Assembly: GCA_023954195.1 (NCBI GenBank)
Contig: JAMLIK010000002.1
Location: forward strand, 248,001 to 312,000
DNA: 64,000 bases
DNA from: Xanthobacteraceae bacterium
GTDB lineage: Bacteria; Pseudomonadota; Alphaproteobacteria; Rhizobiales; Xanthobacteraceae
Direction: 5' to 3'
This document shows, one piece after another, positions 1 through 8,758 of the stretch. The notes beneath the pieces are model-generated. The model was not told the DNA's origin. It made no database searches and was given only the letters and a program-made list of their open reading frames with translations. A program made the translations under genes and the position numbers. The first letter of the stretch is position 1. Each line of letters opens with the position of its first letter.

Positions 1-212
1 CCGAACAGCACGCGGTCGCCAGCCTTGATGTCGATCGGGATCAGCTTGCCGGCCTCGTCGCGGCCGCCCGGGCCAACTGCCACCACCAGACCCTCGGAGG
101 GCTTTTCCTTGGCGCTGTCAGGGATAATGATGCCACCCTTGGTCTTTTCTTCGGCGTCGACACGCTTCACCACGACGCGGTCATGCAGTGGACGAAATTT
201 GGTTTTAGCCAT
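1..212 (-). CDS. groES: Co-chaperonin GroES (3' end outside window)
   Basis: GroES forms the heptameric lid of the GroEL folding chamber in the cytoplasm. The visible 70 residues start [17 protein letters not shown] and include the mobile-loop stretch [12 protein letters not shown], followed by [15 protein letters not shown], all characteristic of the family. The ATG is at 212-210. The gene runs off the left edge after about 70 of the usual 95-105 residues, and groEL would be expected beyond it. A CIRCE operator lies about 95 bases upstream, so heat-shock control by HrcA is likely. Confidence 0.97.
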   Translation of the reverse strand, partial: MAKTKFRPLHDRVVVKRVDAEEKTKGGIIIPDSAKEKPSEGLVVAVGPGGRDEAGKLIPIDIKAGDRVLF

Positions 213-552
213 GACGTTCCTTTGAGGTTAGGTTACGGTTTGAATCGCCTGTAATGCGTGGGGCGGTGCCGCCGGGTGCGATGATTGCGGGCCGGCTCGC
301 CGCGTTTTGGCAATCGGAAGCCGAGAGTGCCAAGCAGGGGTCGAGATATGGGCTGCCGCTGGTCCTGTCAAGCAAGCGGTTCTGTTGGGGCAAGGGCTTA
401 ACGCCTTGGTCAGACAAATCGCGGATGGTGTGGAAACCGGGCGCTAACCATGATGTGGTGAGGATCGTCGCGCGGCTCCGGCGGGAGCGGCGGAAGTTCT
501 GGAAGTTCGGCGGGATTGCGCGCTCGCCTTGGGGGATATCTTGGGGGATATG
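213..552. other. Intergenic region between divergent groES and lipoprotein gene
   Basis: This 340-base gap lies between divergently read genes. It holds the CIRCE element at 307-333 and must contain the groES promoter. Reading frames in it look like shadows. No other motif was recognised. Confidence 0.6.
307..333 (-). promoter_or_regulatory. CIRCE element (HrcA operator) upstream of groES
   Basis: On the groES strand the site reads TTGGCACTC, nine bases, then GATTGCCAA. The consensus CIRCE is TTAGCACTC-N9-GAGTGCTAA, so arm length and the 9-base spacer are exact. The two arms pair at eight of nine positions. It lies about 95 bases before the groES start. HrcA binding to CIRCE represses groESL in many alphaproteobacteria. 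Confidence 0.85.
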
Positions 553-1062
553 ATGGCCGATAAGAAATCTCGTCACGGGCGCACCCTGGTCAATGCGGGC
601 TTGGTGTCGCTGTTCGCGGTGTTCCTCGCGGGGTGCTCGACATTCGGAACCTCGCAGCCGTCCGCCGTGTCGGAGCCGGCCGCGCCGCCGGAAATTCCCT
701 CCACCATCCGGGCCGCCGAACTGGTGGGAAACTGGGGGCTGGCCTCCTACCAGAATCCGAACGACCGGGCGCGGACCGAAGCCGCCGCCCGCGCCCAATG
801 CAAGAACCCTTACGTGATCGCCCAAGGCCCCAACGGCGGCGTCATCATGCATCTGGCGGACGAAGCCACGCCGCAGGAACTGCGCCTCAAGGGCAGCGCG
901 AGCGGCCGGAACTACATCGGTCCGGAAGGCCCCGCCGGCGGCGAGCGCGACCGCGAGATCATTTCCTTCGACGGCCGCGTGCTGGTCACCCGCTTCATCG
1001 ACAAGGACGCCGGCACCCGCTACGGCAACATGGTTTATGTCAGGTGCGCGCCGCACGCCTGA
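553..1062 (+). CDS. Small outer-membrane-type lipoprotein, possible AprI/Inh-like domain
   Basis: The protein has 169 residues. It starts with a basic segment and a hydrophobic stretch ending in a lipobox (FLAGC at about residues 26-30), so it should be a lipid-anchored envelope protein. After a Pro/Ala-rich linker, the rest (from about residue 53) has a compact beta-rich look, with AAELVGNWGLASY near its start and two cysteines. The layout resembles AprI/Inh-type protease inhibitor domains, but this is only a resemblance. ATG 553 is chosen because GGGGGA at 543-548 sits about five bases before it. ATG 550 and TTG 529 are alternatives. It is divergent from groES. Confidence 0.8.
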   Translation: MADKKSRHGRTLVNAGLVSLFAVFLAGCSTFGTSQPSAVSEPAAPPEIPSTIRAAELVGNWGLASYQNPNDRARTEAAARAQCKNPYVIAQGPNGGVIMHLADEATPQELRLKGSASGRNYIGPEGPAGGERDREIISFDGRVLVTRFIDKDAGTRYGNMVYVRCAPHA

Positions 1063-1112
1063 TCCGGGTGGCGGAATGTCTGTTCCCGAAGATCTGATGC
1101 GATGATGCTTCC

Positions 1113-2333
1113 GTGACGATGTTTCGGCCTCGCGACCTGATCGCCGGGCCCAGCCGCGCCGTCGCCGTCCTGTCCCTGACCCAGATCCTGGGCTGGGGAA
1201 TGTTGATCTATCCCCCGGTGCTGATGATGCCGCGGATCGCGGCCGAGCACGGCTGGTCGCTGGCTTTCTGCATGAGCGGGCTGTCGGTGGCGCTGGCGAC
1301 CTCGGGGCTGTTGTCGCCGACCTCCTGCGGCCTGATCGACCGCTACGGCGCCGGCCGGGTGATGTCTTTCGGCGCGCTGACCGGCGCGGCCGGCATGATC
1401 GGGCTGGCGCTCGCCGAGCGGTGGCAGATCTATCTGCTGTGCTGGCTTTTGATCGGCGCAGCGATGTCGTCGACGCTGTACGATGCCGCCTTCACCACCC
1501 TGACGCGGATCTACGGCGTGGCGGCCCGGCGGCAGATCACCTTGGTCACGTTCGCGGGCGGGTTCGCCTCGACGGTGGGCTGGCCGGCGACCCATCTGCT
1601 GCTCGCGCATTTCGGATGGCGCGGCACCTATATCGTGTTCGCCGCCGTGCTGGGACTGGTGGTGGCGCCGCTGCATGCGTTCGCATTGCCGCGCGGACCC
1701 GCGCCGGATCCGGCATTGCCCGTGCCGGCCGGCGCGGTGGCGGCGGGGCCTGCGAGGTTCCCGCCGCCGCGCGGCTGGCCGTTTGTGTTGCTGGCGGCGG
1801 CTTTCGCCTGCCATGCGTTCCTGCTGACCGGCGTCACCTCCAACCTGCTGGCGATGCTGGAGCGCGGGGGCATCGACGCCGCGACCGCGGTCACGATCGG
1901 CGCGCTGTTCGGTCCGGCGCAGGTAATGGCGCGGCTGGGCGATTTCGCCTTCGCCGGCAAGACCAGTCCGCTGTGGGTGGCGCGGACTGCCGTCGCCTGC
2001 ATGGTCGTCGCCTTCATCGCGCTGGCGCTGGCCGGCATATCGGTCGTCGTCGCCGGATTGTTCTGCATCATGTTCGGCGCGGCCAACGGCGTGATGACGA
2101 TCGCGCGCGGCGCGGTGCCGCTCATGATGTTCGGCCCCGCCGGATACGGCCGGGTGATCGGCCGCATCGCGCGGCCCGCGCTGCTGCTGCAAGCCGCCGC
2201 GCCGTTCGCGGTGGCGGCGGCCACGCAGAGCCTGTCGGATCGAACGGTGCTGGCACTCGGAGTCGTCGGCGCGATGGTGGCGCTCGGGTGCCTGTTGGCG
2301 CTCCGCCCGCCGCCACTGGCGTATCAAGGCTGA
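1113..2333 (+). CDS. MFS transporter
   Basis: The 406-residue protein has about twelve hydrophobic segments and the major facilitator layout. A loop with DRYGAGRV between helices 2 and 3 resembles the family motif G-x-L-x-D-R. The internal linker near residues 185-215 is Pro/Ala-rich, as between the two six-helix halves. It should be an inner-membrane secondary transporter. The substrate cannot be read from the sequence, and the neighbours give no hint. GTG 1113 and ATG 1119 are both possible starts, and neither has a strong ribosome binding site. Confidence 0.85.
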   Translation: MTMFRPRDLIAGPSRAVAVLSLTQILGWGMLIYPPVLMMPRIAAEHGWSLAFCMSGLSVALATSGLLSPTSCGLIDRYGAGRVMSFGALTGAAGMIGLALAERWQIYLLCWLLIGAAMSSTLYDAAFTTLTRIYGVAARRQITLVTFAGGFASTVGWPATHLLLAHFGWRGTYIVFAAVLGLVVAPLHAFALPRGPAPDPALPVPAGAVAAGPARFPPPRGWPFVLLAAAFACHAFLLTGVTSNLLAMLERGGIDAATAVTIGALFGPAQVMARLGDFAFAGKTSPLWVARTAVACMVVAFIALALAGISVVVAGLFCIMFGAANGVMTIARGAVPLMMFGPAGYGRVIGRIARPALLLQAAAPFAVAAATQSLSDRTVLALGVVGAMVALGCLLALRPPPLAYQG

Positions 2334-2544
2334 GGACTGCGGACCACGGCTTCGTTTCAATCCTCGATTAACCATCACGGCGCGGCGTTGACCGAAAATA
2401 AACGCTGTCCGCAACAACGCGGGCGTTCGTCGGGCGTGGTGAATCCGAACGCAGCTTGCGTTTACCAAACCGAGGCGGTTTTGAACTTTATTGGTTTCAT
2501 GCCGTCTCGCGGCAGTTCACGACGAAACAGTGCAGAGTACGTCG

Positions 2545-3330
2545 ATGCTGAAGAATTTCTCCCTGATTATGTGTGTTGGTGCGGTTGGCTTCGGTGCGGG
2601 CGCGGCCCCCGCGGCGGCGCTTGAACGCGCCTATCCGGTCGCTTCAGCGGCCGATGCTCAGCCCGCGCCGGTGCGGGTCGCCTTCGCCGAACGGCGCAAC
2701 ATGGGCGGCGGCTTCATCGAATTCCTGTTCGGCGACGAGCAGGGCCCGCGCGGCTATCCGGCGCAGCCGTCCTACGATCGCCGGCCGATTTATCCGCCGT
2801 CGCCCGAACGGACGATGCCGGAGTCATCGACGCAACAGATGATGTATCGCCGCAACGCGCCGGTCGAGGCCGCGCGCTCCGGCTTCGATCCGAAATACGA
2901 AAAGCAACTGGTCGAATATCACGGCAGCGAACGGCCGGGCACCATCGTGGTCGATACGCCCAACAAGTTTCTCTACCTGGTGCAGGGCGGCGGCGCTGCG
3001 CTGCGCTACGGCATCGGTGTCGGCAGGCCGGGCTTCACCTGGTCGGGGGTGAAGACCATCACCGCCAAGAAGGAGTGGCCGTCATGGACGCCGCCGGCGG
3101 AAATGCTCAAGCGCCGACCGGATCTGCCGCGCTTCATGGAGGGCGGCCCGGAAAATCCGCTGGGCGCGCGCGCCATGTATCTCGGTTCCTCGCTCTATCG
3201 CATCCATGGCTCGAACGAGCCGTGGACCATCGGCACCAACGTCTCCTCGGGCTGCATCCGGATGCGCAACGAGGATGTCATCGATCTCTACGGCCGCGTC
3301 AATGTCGGCGCGCGGGTGGTTGTGATCTGA
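2545..3330 (+). CDS. L,D-transpeptidase (YkuD/ErfK family)
   Basis: The protein has 261 residues. An N-terminal signal peptide (MLKNFSLIMCVGAVGFGAGA) precedes a Pro/Tyr-rich linker and a C-terminal YkuD domain. The active-site motif is clear: His at about 221 (RIHGS) and the catalytic Cys at about 237 (SSGCIRM), 16 positions apart as in the family. Such enzymes make 3-3 peptidoglycan cross-links or attach outer-membrane proteins to peptidoglycan in the periplasm. The ORF extends upstream to TTG 2491, but ATG 2545 gives the proper signal peptide. It stands alone, and the 211 bases before it contain no recognised motif. Confidence 0.9.
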   Translation: MLKNFSLIMCVGAVGFGAGAAPAAALERAYPVASAADAQPAPVRVAFAERRNMGGGFIEFLFGDEQGPRGYPAQPSYDRRPIYPPSPERTMPESSTQQMMYRRNAPVEAARSGFDPKYEKQLVEYHGSERPGTIVVDTPNKFLYLVQGGGAALRYGIGVGRPGFTWSGVKTITAKKEWPSWTPPAEMLKRRPDLPRFMEGGPENPLGARAMYLGSSLYRIHGSNEPWTIGTNVSSGCIRMRNEDVIDLYGRVNVGARVVVI

Positions 3331-3374
3331 CGCCGCGCGGCTTGCGTTTCGTGGCACGACGGATCGAGAGAGGC

Positions 3375-3458
3375 CGTCATTGCGAGGCGCGTCAGCGACG
3401 AAGCAATCCGGTCCCCACTCGCAGTTCGCCGGATTGCTTCGCTGCGCTCGCGATGACG
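3375..3458. repeat. Palindromic intergenic repeat, family C (CGTCATTGCGAG type)
   Basis: The element begins CGTCATTGCGAG and ends CTCGCGATGACG, with internal GAAGCAATCC and GGATTGCTTC arms facing each other, so the whole unit can fold into one long hairpin. It sits between the convergent L,D-transpeptidase and DUF2076 genes. A degenerate relative lies at 55024-55058. Confidence 0.85.
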
Positions 3459-3512
3459 ATCCAAGCCCTGACGGGGTCGCTTGAAGGTCGCTGCCGTCCG
3501 TAAGCGGACAAG

Positions 3513-4325
3513 TTACGCGAAGTCGGTGTCGCCGTCATCGTAGTCGCCGTCGTCATCATCGGCGTCATTGTCGGCGAAATCGTCCGCGTCGTCTTGGTCC
3601 TGGTCCTGATCCTGATCGGCGTCGGCCTGGGCTCGATCGAACTGATCGCGCTGGCTGGCGTCGCGCGAACCGATATCGTTGACGCCGGCGTCGCGGGCGA
3701 GGCTGCCGCCGGATTGATCCGAACCCCAGGGACTGCCGCCGCTTCGATTATTGAGCGCCGACGCATCGCCGAAGCCATGCTGACCGCCGCCCATCATCGA
3801 GCGGATGCTGCTCATCAATAGCGAGCCGCCGACCACGCCGGCTGCGGCCGCCGCCGCCGTGCCGAGAAACGAGCCGCCGGAGCCCGCGGCTTGCGGTTGC
3901 TGCTGCGGCGGTGGTGGATAGGAACCAGGTCCGGTTGGCCCCGCGCCTTGTCCAACCCCCGGCCCTAGCACCTGGCCGGTGTTCCACGCCGGACGGCCGG
4001 AAACAGGGCCGGGCGGCGCGACGTTGGGGACCGATCCGCGCCCCTGATCCTGACCTGACGGATTGTCCCGCATGGGATCGAGGAAGCCGCCAGCCGGCTT
4101 CGCCTCGGGTGTGGCGCGCGCTTCCAGCGCCGCGATGCGCTCGTGGGCCCGCTTCAGCGCCTCGTCCTGTAGCAGCACGGTCTGCACCAGCGCATAGGAT
4201 GCGTTGGGGGCGCGTTGCCAGTCTTGCGCGATCGCGTCCTCGGCGTCCGGGTCGCGCGCGGCGGTTTCGACGCGGGCCAGCCGGTCGAAAAGATCGTGGA
4301 TCATCTGGCGTTCTTGCGGCGTCAT
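3513..4325 (-). CDS. DUF2076 family protein
   Basis: The 270-residue protein opens MTPQERQMIHDLFDRL with an N-terminal helical region, as in DUF2076 proteins. Next comes a Pro/Gly/Gln-rich linker, then an Ala/Gly hydrophobic segment (about 150-175) that resembles the glycine-rich membrane-like part of the family. The tail is very acidic, rich in DQ and DD repeats. Function is unknown; the family is often annotated as a periplasmic ligand-binding or sensor protein without firm evidence. ATG 4325 follows a good ribosome binding site (GGAGAA). The ORF could extend to 4406 but without family-like sequence. Confidence 0.8.
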   Translation of the reverse strand: MTPQERQMIHDLFDRLARVETAARDPDAEDAIAQDWQRAPNASYALVQTVLLQDEALKRAHERIAALEARATPEAKPAGGFLDPMRDNPSGQDQGRGSVPNVAPPGPVSGRPAWNTGQVLGPGVGQGAGPTGPGSYPPPPQQQPQAAGSGGSFLGTAAAAAAGVVGGSLLMSSIRSMMGGGQHGFGDASALNNRSGGSPWGSDQSGGSLARDAGVNDIGSRDASQRDQFDRAQADADQDQDQDQDDADDFADNDADDDDGDYDDGDTDFA

Positions 4326-4431
4326 GGCGTTCTCCAATGAGGAACCGCGATCAGATGTAGGAGTGCTTTGTGTCGCAAGAAGTAGCGATCGAAAATAATT
4401 CGCCAATCCGCCAAATGATATTTCCGCGATG

Positions 4432-5280
4432 TCAGCGCAGTTCGGTCGCCGTCGCAGCCAGCAGCGCGGGGAAGCCGTCGCCGGCGAGGTAGGCGTATTC
4501 GCGCTCGCGCTGGTCGGTGAGGGGGTCGAGTTCGCGCAGCGTGTCGTCGACGAAACCGGGATGGCACATGATGAGTCCGCCGTCCGGAAGGCCGTCGAGA
4601 AAGCCGCGCATCAGCGCGCCGAACTCGCCGCCCTGTGAGAAGTCGTAAGCGCCGGCGAAACCGGGATTGAAGGCGACGCCGGCACGCGTGGCCTTGCGGC
4701 GGAACTGGCGGCTCAGCGCGTCGAGCAGCAGCGCCTTCAATTGGGTCTTGGGGGCGCTGAGGCCATGACGGAACGGCTGCGCGCGACCGCACTGGCGCAC
4801 CCACGCGCCGGGCGCGCCGCTTCTCGCCGCGTCGAGAAAGGCGTCGCGCACCTGCGGGAACAGTTGCACGTGCTGATGGCCGTCGAGATAGTCCGGCGCG
4901 CGTCCGAACAACGCGATGAACCGGGCGATCTGCGCGCCCAGTTCCGCGCCGATGATCTCGCGGTCGAGGCGGCGTGACAGGCTGGCGCGCAACAGCTTCG
5001 GCAGCGGCAGGAAGCGGCCGTCCGCGAGCGGCTTGAAGTGCATCGTCAGCGGATGGAACGGCGCGGTCAGCACCGCGTGCAGCCCGACCGCGCAATGTGA
5101 ATCAGCTGCGGCTTGCAACGCGCTGACTTCGTCGGCGCCGATGGCCGGCCCCACCACCATCACCGACGTCGCATTGAGGCGCCGGCGCGCGATCAGTTCG
5201 CGGATGCCGCGATTGACGCTCGCGCTGATGCCGTAGTCGTCGGCGCACAGCCAGATGCGGCGCGGCGAAGCGGCGCTCAT
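4432..5280 (-). CDS. ChbG/HpnK-type carbohydrate deacetylase (YdjC family)
   Basis: The 282-residue protein starts MSAASPRRIWLCADDYGIS. The ADD pair and the later HQH motif (DGHQHVQLFP) are the metal-binding signature of YdjC/ChbG/HpnK deacetylases, which remove acetyl groups from amino sugars. The ATG overlaps the stop of the upstream glycosyltransferase gene by four bases (ATGA), so the two are co-translated. That pairing suggests a role in modifying a polyprenyl- or lipid-linked sugar rather than chitin catabolism. HpnK would imply hopanoid synthesis, but no hopanoid gene is nearby, so no symbol is given. Confidence 0.85.
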   Translation of the reverse strand: MSAASPRRIWLCADDYGISASVNRGIRELIARRRLNATSVMVVGPAIGADEVSALQAAADSHCAVGLHAVLTAPFHPLTMHFKPLADGRFLPLPKLLRASLSRRLDREIIGAELGAQIARFIALFGRAPDYLDGHQHVQLFPQVRDAFLDAARSGAPGAWVRQCGRAQPFRHGLSAPKTQLKALLLDALSRQFRRKATRAGVAFNPGFAGAYDFSQGGEFGALMRGFLDGLPDGGLIMCHPGFVDDTLRELDPLTDQREREYAYLAGDGFPALLAATATELR

Positions 5281-6320
5281 TCGGAGATGGTCCGCTCGAC
5301 CGTCGCGGTCTCGACGCGCGGCGATGCGCGCTTGATGTCGTGCTCGGCGACGAAGTAGATCGGCCGCGCTTTCAATTCCGACAATATCTTGCCGATGTAT
5401 TCGCCGACGATGCCGATCATCATCAGTTGCACGCCGCCGATGGTCATCACGCCGACCATCAGCGACGGATAGCCGGGGACGCTCTCGCCCTTGACCAGCG
5501 TTTCCCACAGGATCGACAGCCCGAACAGGAAGGCGGCGAACGCCAGCAGCAATCCCAGCATGCTGGCGAAGCGCAGCGGCGCGACCGAGAACGAGGTGAG
5601 GCCCTCGATCGACAATCCGAGCAGCCGCGCCGGGCTGAAACTGGTGACGCCGTGGGCGCGCGGCGCCGGCTCGTAATCGACGCGGATCTGGCGGAAGCCG
5701 ATCCAACTCGCCAGCCCCTTGAAGAAGCGGTTGCGTTCGGGCAGCCGGCGCAGCGCCCGCGCGGCGCGCGGCGATAATAGGCGGAAATCGCCGGCGTCCT
5801 CGGGAATTTTCTGCCGCGCGCCCCAGTTAATCAGCGCGTAGAAGCCATGCACCGCCCAGCGGCGCAGCGTCGATTCGTTTTTGCGATGCGCCTTGGCGGT
5901 GAAGACCACGTCGTAGCCGTCGTCGATCCAGTGCCCGACCAGTTGCTCGGCGAGGTCCGGCGAGTGCTGGCCGTCGCCGTCCATGAACAGCATGGCGCCG
6001 TCGCCGGCATGATCGAGACCCGCCATCAGGGCGGCTTCCTTGCCGAAGTTGCGCGACAACGACACCACCTGGATGTCGAGACCGTCAGCGGGAAGATCGC
6101 GGGCGATCGAAAGCGTCGCGTCCTTGCTGCCGTCGTCGACGTAGATCACCTCGCAGGCGAGGCCGTAGCGCTGCCGCAGTTTTTCGGCGAGGCGGCTCAG
6201 TCGCTGGTGAAGCAGGGCAAGACCGGCGGCCTCGTTGTAAAGCGGCACGACAATCGAAAGCCGATCGGCGTCGCCGCCGGAGGTGTCCGTGATGTGCCTG
6301 TCGTCCGCCGTCGATCGCAT
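5277..6320 (-). CDS. GtrB/DPM1-like glycosyltransferase family 2 with C-terminal membrane segments
   Basis: The protein has 347 residues. The N-terminal GT-A domain has LSIVVPLYNEA, the nucleotide-binding VDDGSKD and the metal-binding DGDGQHSP. Two hydrophobic segments follow (about 245-270 and 280-305), then a short basic tail. This is the plan of polyprenyl-phosphate glycosyltransferases such as GtrB and ArnC, which load a sugar onto a lipid carrier at the inner face of the inner membrane. The downstream deacetylase overlaps it, so the pair may build an edited lipid-linked sugar for the envelope. The acceptor and donor are not determined. Confidence 0.9.
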   Translation of the reverse strand: MRSTADDRHITDTSGGDADRLSIVVPLYNEAAGLALLHQRLSRLAEKLRQRYGLACEVIYVDDGSKDATLSIARDLPADGLDIQVVSLSRNFGKEAALMAGLDHAGDGAMLFMDGDGQHSPDLAEQLVGHWIDDGYDVVFTAKAHRKNESTLRRWAVHGFYALINWGARQKIPEDAGDFRLLSPRAARALRRLPERNRFFKGLASWIGFRQIRVDYEPAPRAHGVTSFSPARLLGLSIEGLTSFSVAPLRFASMLGLLLAFAAFLFGLSILWETLVKGESVPGYPSLMVGVMTIGGVQLMMIGIVGEYIGKILSELKARPIYFVAEHDIKRASPRVETATVERTISE

Positions 6321-6397
6321 CTACGCCACCGTCCTGTCAGCCCGGTCAATCAATATGAGGCTGAGGAATAAATTCGGCAATGAGTCTCGTCGGTGAT

Positions 6398-7378
6398 TTA
6401 CGTGGGCGGGAGGAAGGCGGTCAGCTTGGCGAACAGCGGGTTCTCGCGATCCAGCACGTAGTCGAGCGAGGCGACCGAGACGGTATCGGCGCCACGCGCG
6501 CGCAGGAAACTGCCGAGCGCGTAGATTTGCGCCGGCGGGCAATGCAACGTCAGCATGCCGGACGAGGTCGGCCCGCCGAACGGCGACACCACGCCGAAAC
6601 GATTGTGCGCTTCCGCCAGCATGTCGGCGTCGCAGCCCGCAAAGCGGGTGCGGACCTCCTTGTACTTGCTGGCGCGCGCGCGGGCGGCGATGTGATCGAG
6701 AATGACGCGCGCGGTCTCACGGGCCTCAAGGGACCAGTCGGCGTTGCGCGAGGCGATGAGATTGGCCTGGCTGCGCAGCATCACGCCGTCGTCCAGCACC
6801 TTGAGGCCGTTGGCGGCGAGCGTGGCCCCCGTGGTGGTGATGTCGACGATCATCTCGGCGGCGCCGCTCGCGGGCGCGCCCTCGGTCGCGCCGGCGCTTT
6901 CGACGATGCGGTAATCGACGATGCCCTGCGCGGCGAAAAACATCCGCGTCAGGTTGATGTACTTGGTGGCGACGCGCATGCGCCGGTTGTGCCGGGCGCG
7001 AAATTCGGTGGTGACGTCGTCGAGGTCGGCCATGGTGCGGACGTCGATCCATGCCTGCGGCACCGCGACCACCACATTGGCGTAACCGAAGCCGAGCGGA
7101 TCGATCAGCGCCACGCGGCGGTCGGCGTCGAGGATGCTTTCGCGGATCAGGTCCTCGCCGGTGATGCCGAGATGCACGCCGCCGCGCGCAAGCTGCGCGG
7201 CGATCTCGCTCGCGGAGAGATAGGCGACCTCGACATTGTCAAGTCCGGCGATGGCGCCGCGATAGTCGCGCGCGCCGCCGGGCTTCGACAGCGTGAGGCC
7301 GGCGCGGCTGAAGAACGCCTCGGCGTTTTCCTGCAAGCGGCCCTTGGAGGGGACCGCGAGAACGAACGGCGTGGTCAT
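6398..7378 (-). CDS. hisG: ATP phosphoribosyltransferase catalytic subunit HisG
   Basis: HisG catalyses the first step of histidine synthesis, joining ATP and PRPP. The 326-residue protein starts with [16 protein letters not shown] and carries GITGEDLI and the PRPP-binding stretch [15 protein letters not shown] at about 180-195. It is much longer than usual short-form HisG (about 210-230): an extra C-terminal part of roughly 90 residues resembles a regulatory domain, yet hisZ is present upstream. Its ATG overlaps the hisZ stop by four bases (7375-7378), so the two subunits are translationally coupled. Confidence 0.96.
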   Translation of the reverse strand: MTTPFVLAVPSKGRLQENAEAFFSRAGLTLSKPGGARDYRGAIAGLDNVEVAYLSASEIAAQLARGGVHLGITGEDLIRESILDADRRVALIDPLGFGYANVVVAVPQAWIDVRTMADLDDVTTEFRARHNRRMRVATKYINLTRMFFAAQGIVDYRIVESAGATEGAPASGAAEMIVDITTTGATLAANGLKVLDDGVMLRSQANLIASRNADWSLEARETARVILDHIAARARASKYKEVRTRFAGCDADMLAEAHNRFGVVSPFGGPTSSGMLTLHCPPAQIYALGSFLRARGADTVSVASLDYVLDRENPLFAKLTAFLPPT

Positions 7379-8544
7379 GAAACGGTTCCGGGGATTCTTG
7401 CGGCGATTTGGTGGCGGAGCCCGGCCAGCGCCTCGACCCAGATCGAGAAGCCGACGGCGGGGATCGGGGCCGCGGCGCCGAGCCGGGTCAGCAACCCGTC
7501 ATAGCGTCCGCCGGCCACCAGCGGGTCGTCGCCGTTGCCCTTGCGATGCAGTTCGAACTCGAAGCCGGTATAGTAATCGACGCCGCGGCCGAACGCGGTC
7601 GAGAACCGCACCGCGTCGAGAGCGATGCCGCGCGCCTTCATCAGGGCGGTGCGGCTGTCGAACTGGTCGATCGCGGCGTCGATGTCGAGGCTGGCGTCGG
7701 CGGCCAGCGCGCGCAACTGGCGCGACGCCGCCTCGGGCGTGCCGGCGATGGCGAGGAAGCGGTTGATGGTCTGCAAGGCGTCGCGCGGCAACGCGCCGCC
7801 CTTCAGCGTCGATTGCTCGAGGAAGCGGTCGGCGATCTCGGCGACGCTGCGGCCGCCGACATTGGTGGTGCCGGCGATGGTCATCAGGTCGGTGACCAGC
7901 GCCAGCGCGGCGTTGCGGTCGGAGCCGGCCAGCGCCGCCAGCACGCCCTCGTATTCATTGTGGGCGGGAGCCGCCGCCAGCGTCAGCCGCTCGATGTCCT
8001 GCGCGAGGCTGACCTTGCGGTTGAAATCCTTAATCAGGCGTCGCCGCCACACCGGATAGAGTTTCAGCGCGTCGATCAGCGCGATGAACAGCGCGACGTC
8101 GCCGGTCCGGATATCGATGTCGGTGACGCCGGCCGCCGCGGTGGCCTCGCAGGCCAGCGCCAGCATTTCGGCGTCGGCGGCGGCGCGGTCGGACCTGCCG
8201 AAGGATTCGACGCCGGCCTGAAGGAACTCGCTCGGCTTGCCGCCGCGATAGCGGAACACCGGTCCGAGATAGCAGAACCCCGCCGGTTCGCCGTCCGGGT
8301 GGGCGGCGAGATAGTCGCGCGCCACCGGAATGGTGAGGTCGGGCCGCAGGCACAGTTCCTCGCCGCCGGGGTCGCTGGTCAGGTACAGGCTGCGACGGAT
8401 GCCTTCGCCGGACAGATCGAGGAACGGCTCGGCCGGTTGCAGGATCGGCGGCTCGGCGCGGACGTAGCCGGCCTGCGCGAACGACGACAGCAGGGCCGCC
8501 CAGGCGGCGGTTGCGGTCGCCTCAGGGGCGCGCGTGTCATTCAT
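7375..8544 (-). CDS. hisZ: ATP phosphoribosyltransferase regulatory subunit HisZ
   Basis: HisZ is a histidyl-tRNA-synthetase-like protein lacking aminoacylation activity; it is required for HisG activity and histidine feedback. The 389 residues contain class II synthetase motifs: [11 protein letters not shown] (motif 2 region), [18 protein letters not shown], and the late AGGRYDGLL near 340-355. The length suits HisZ (about 380-390) rather than full HisS, and the anticodon-binding domain is absent. It is first of the hisZ-hisG pair. Confidence 0.93.
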   Translation of the reverse strand: MNDTRAPEATATAAWAALLSSFAQAGYVRAEPPILQPAEPFLDLSGEGIRRSLYLTSDPGGEELCLRPDLTIPVARDYLAAHPDGEPAGFCYLGPVFRYRGGKPSEFLQAGVESFGRSDRAAADAEMLALACEATAAAGVTDIDIRTGDVALFIALIDALKLYPVWRRRLIKDFNRKVSLAQDIERLTLAAAPAHNEYEGVLAALAGSDRNAALALVTDLMTIAGTTNVGGRSVAEIADRFLEQSTLKGGALPRDALQTINRFLAIAGTPEAASRQLRALAADASLDIDAAIDQFDSRTALMKARGIALDAVRFSTAFGRGVDYYTGFEFELHRKGNGDDPLVAGGRYDGLLTRLGAAAPIPAVGFSIWVEALAGLRHQIAARIPGTVS

Positions 8545-8632
8545 CGGTTTCGTCCACGGTCTCGTTCAGGTTTGGTTCATGCCTTTGCGTGCGCGCCCCG
8601 AGCGGCGGGGGCGCTCGATTCGCCTAACCCAT

Positions 8633-8646
8633 TGCAATTAATTGCA
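8633..8646. promoter_or_regulatory. 14-base perfect palindrome upstream of hisZ
   Basis: TGCAATTAATTGCA is a perfect palindrome 89 bases before the hisZ start, in a 214-base gap. Two GTGACAA direct repeats lie 8656-8675, just beyond it. The position suits an operator for the hisZG promoter, but no regulator is recognised. Confidence 0.4.
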
Positions 8647-8758
8647 CTCTTTATTGTGACAAGGATCGTGACAAAGGTGCAGCGACGCCTGGCGGCATTC
8701 GCTGCGGCAGCCCTTAGCACGGCGGCAAGCGAGTTTCGACCGCGAATAGCGGCGAACC

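Noticed and set aside
205-1056. Minus-strand open frame covering the lipoprotein gene and the groES leader
   Set aside because: It overlaps the start of groES, the CIRCE box and a clear plus-strand lipoprotein. The predicted product is not protein-like.
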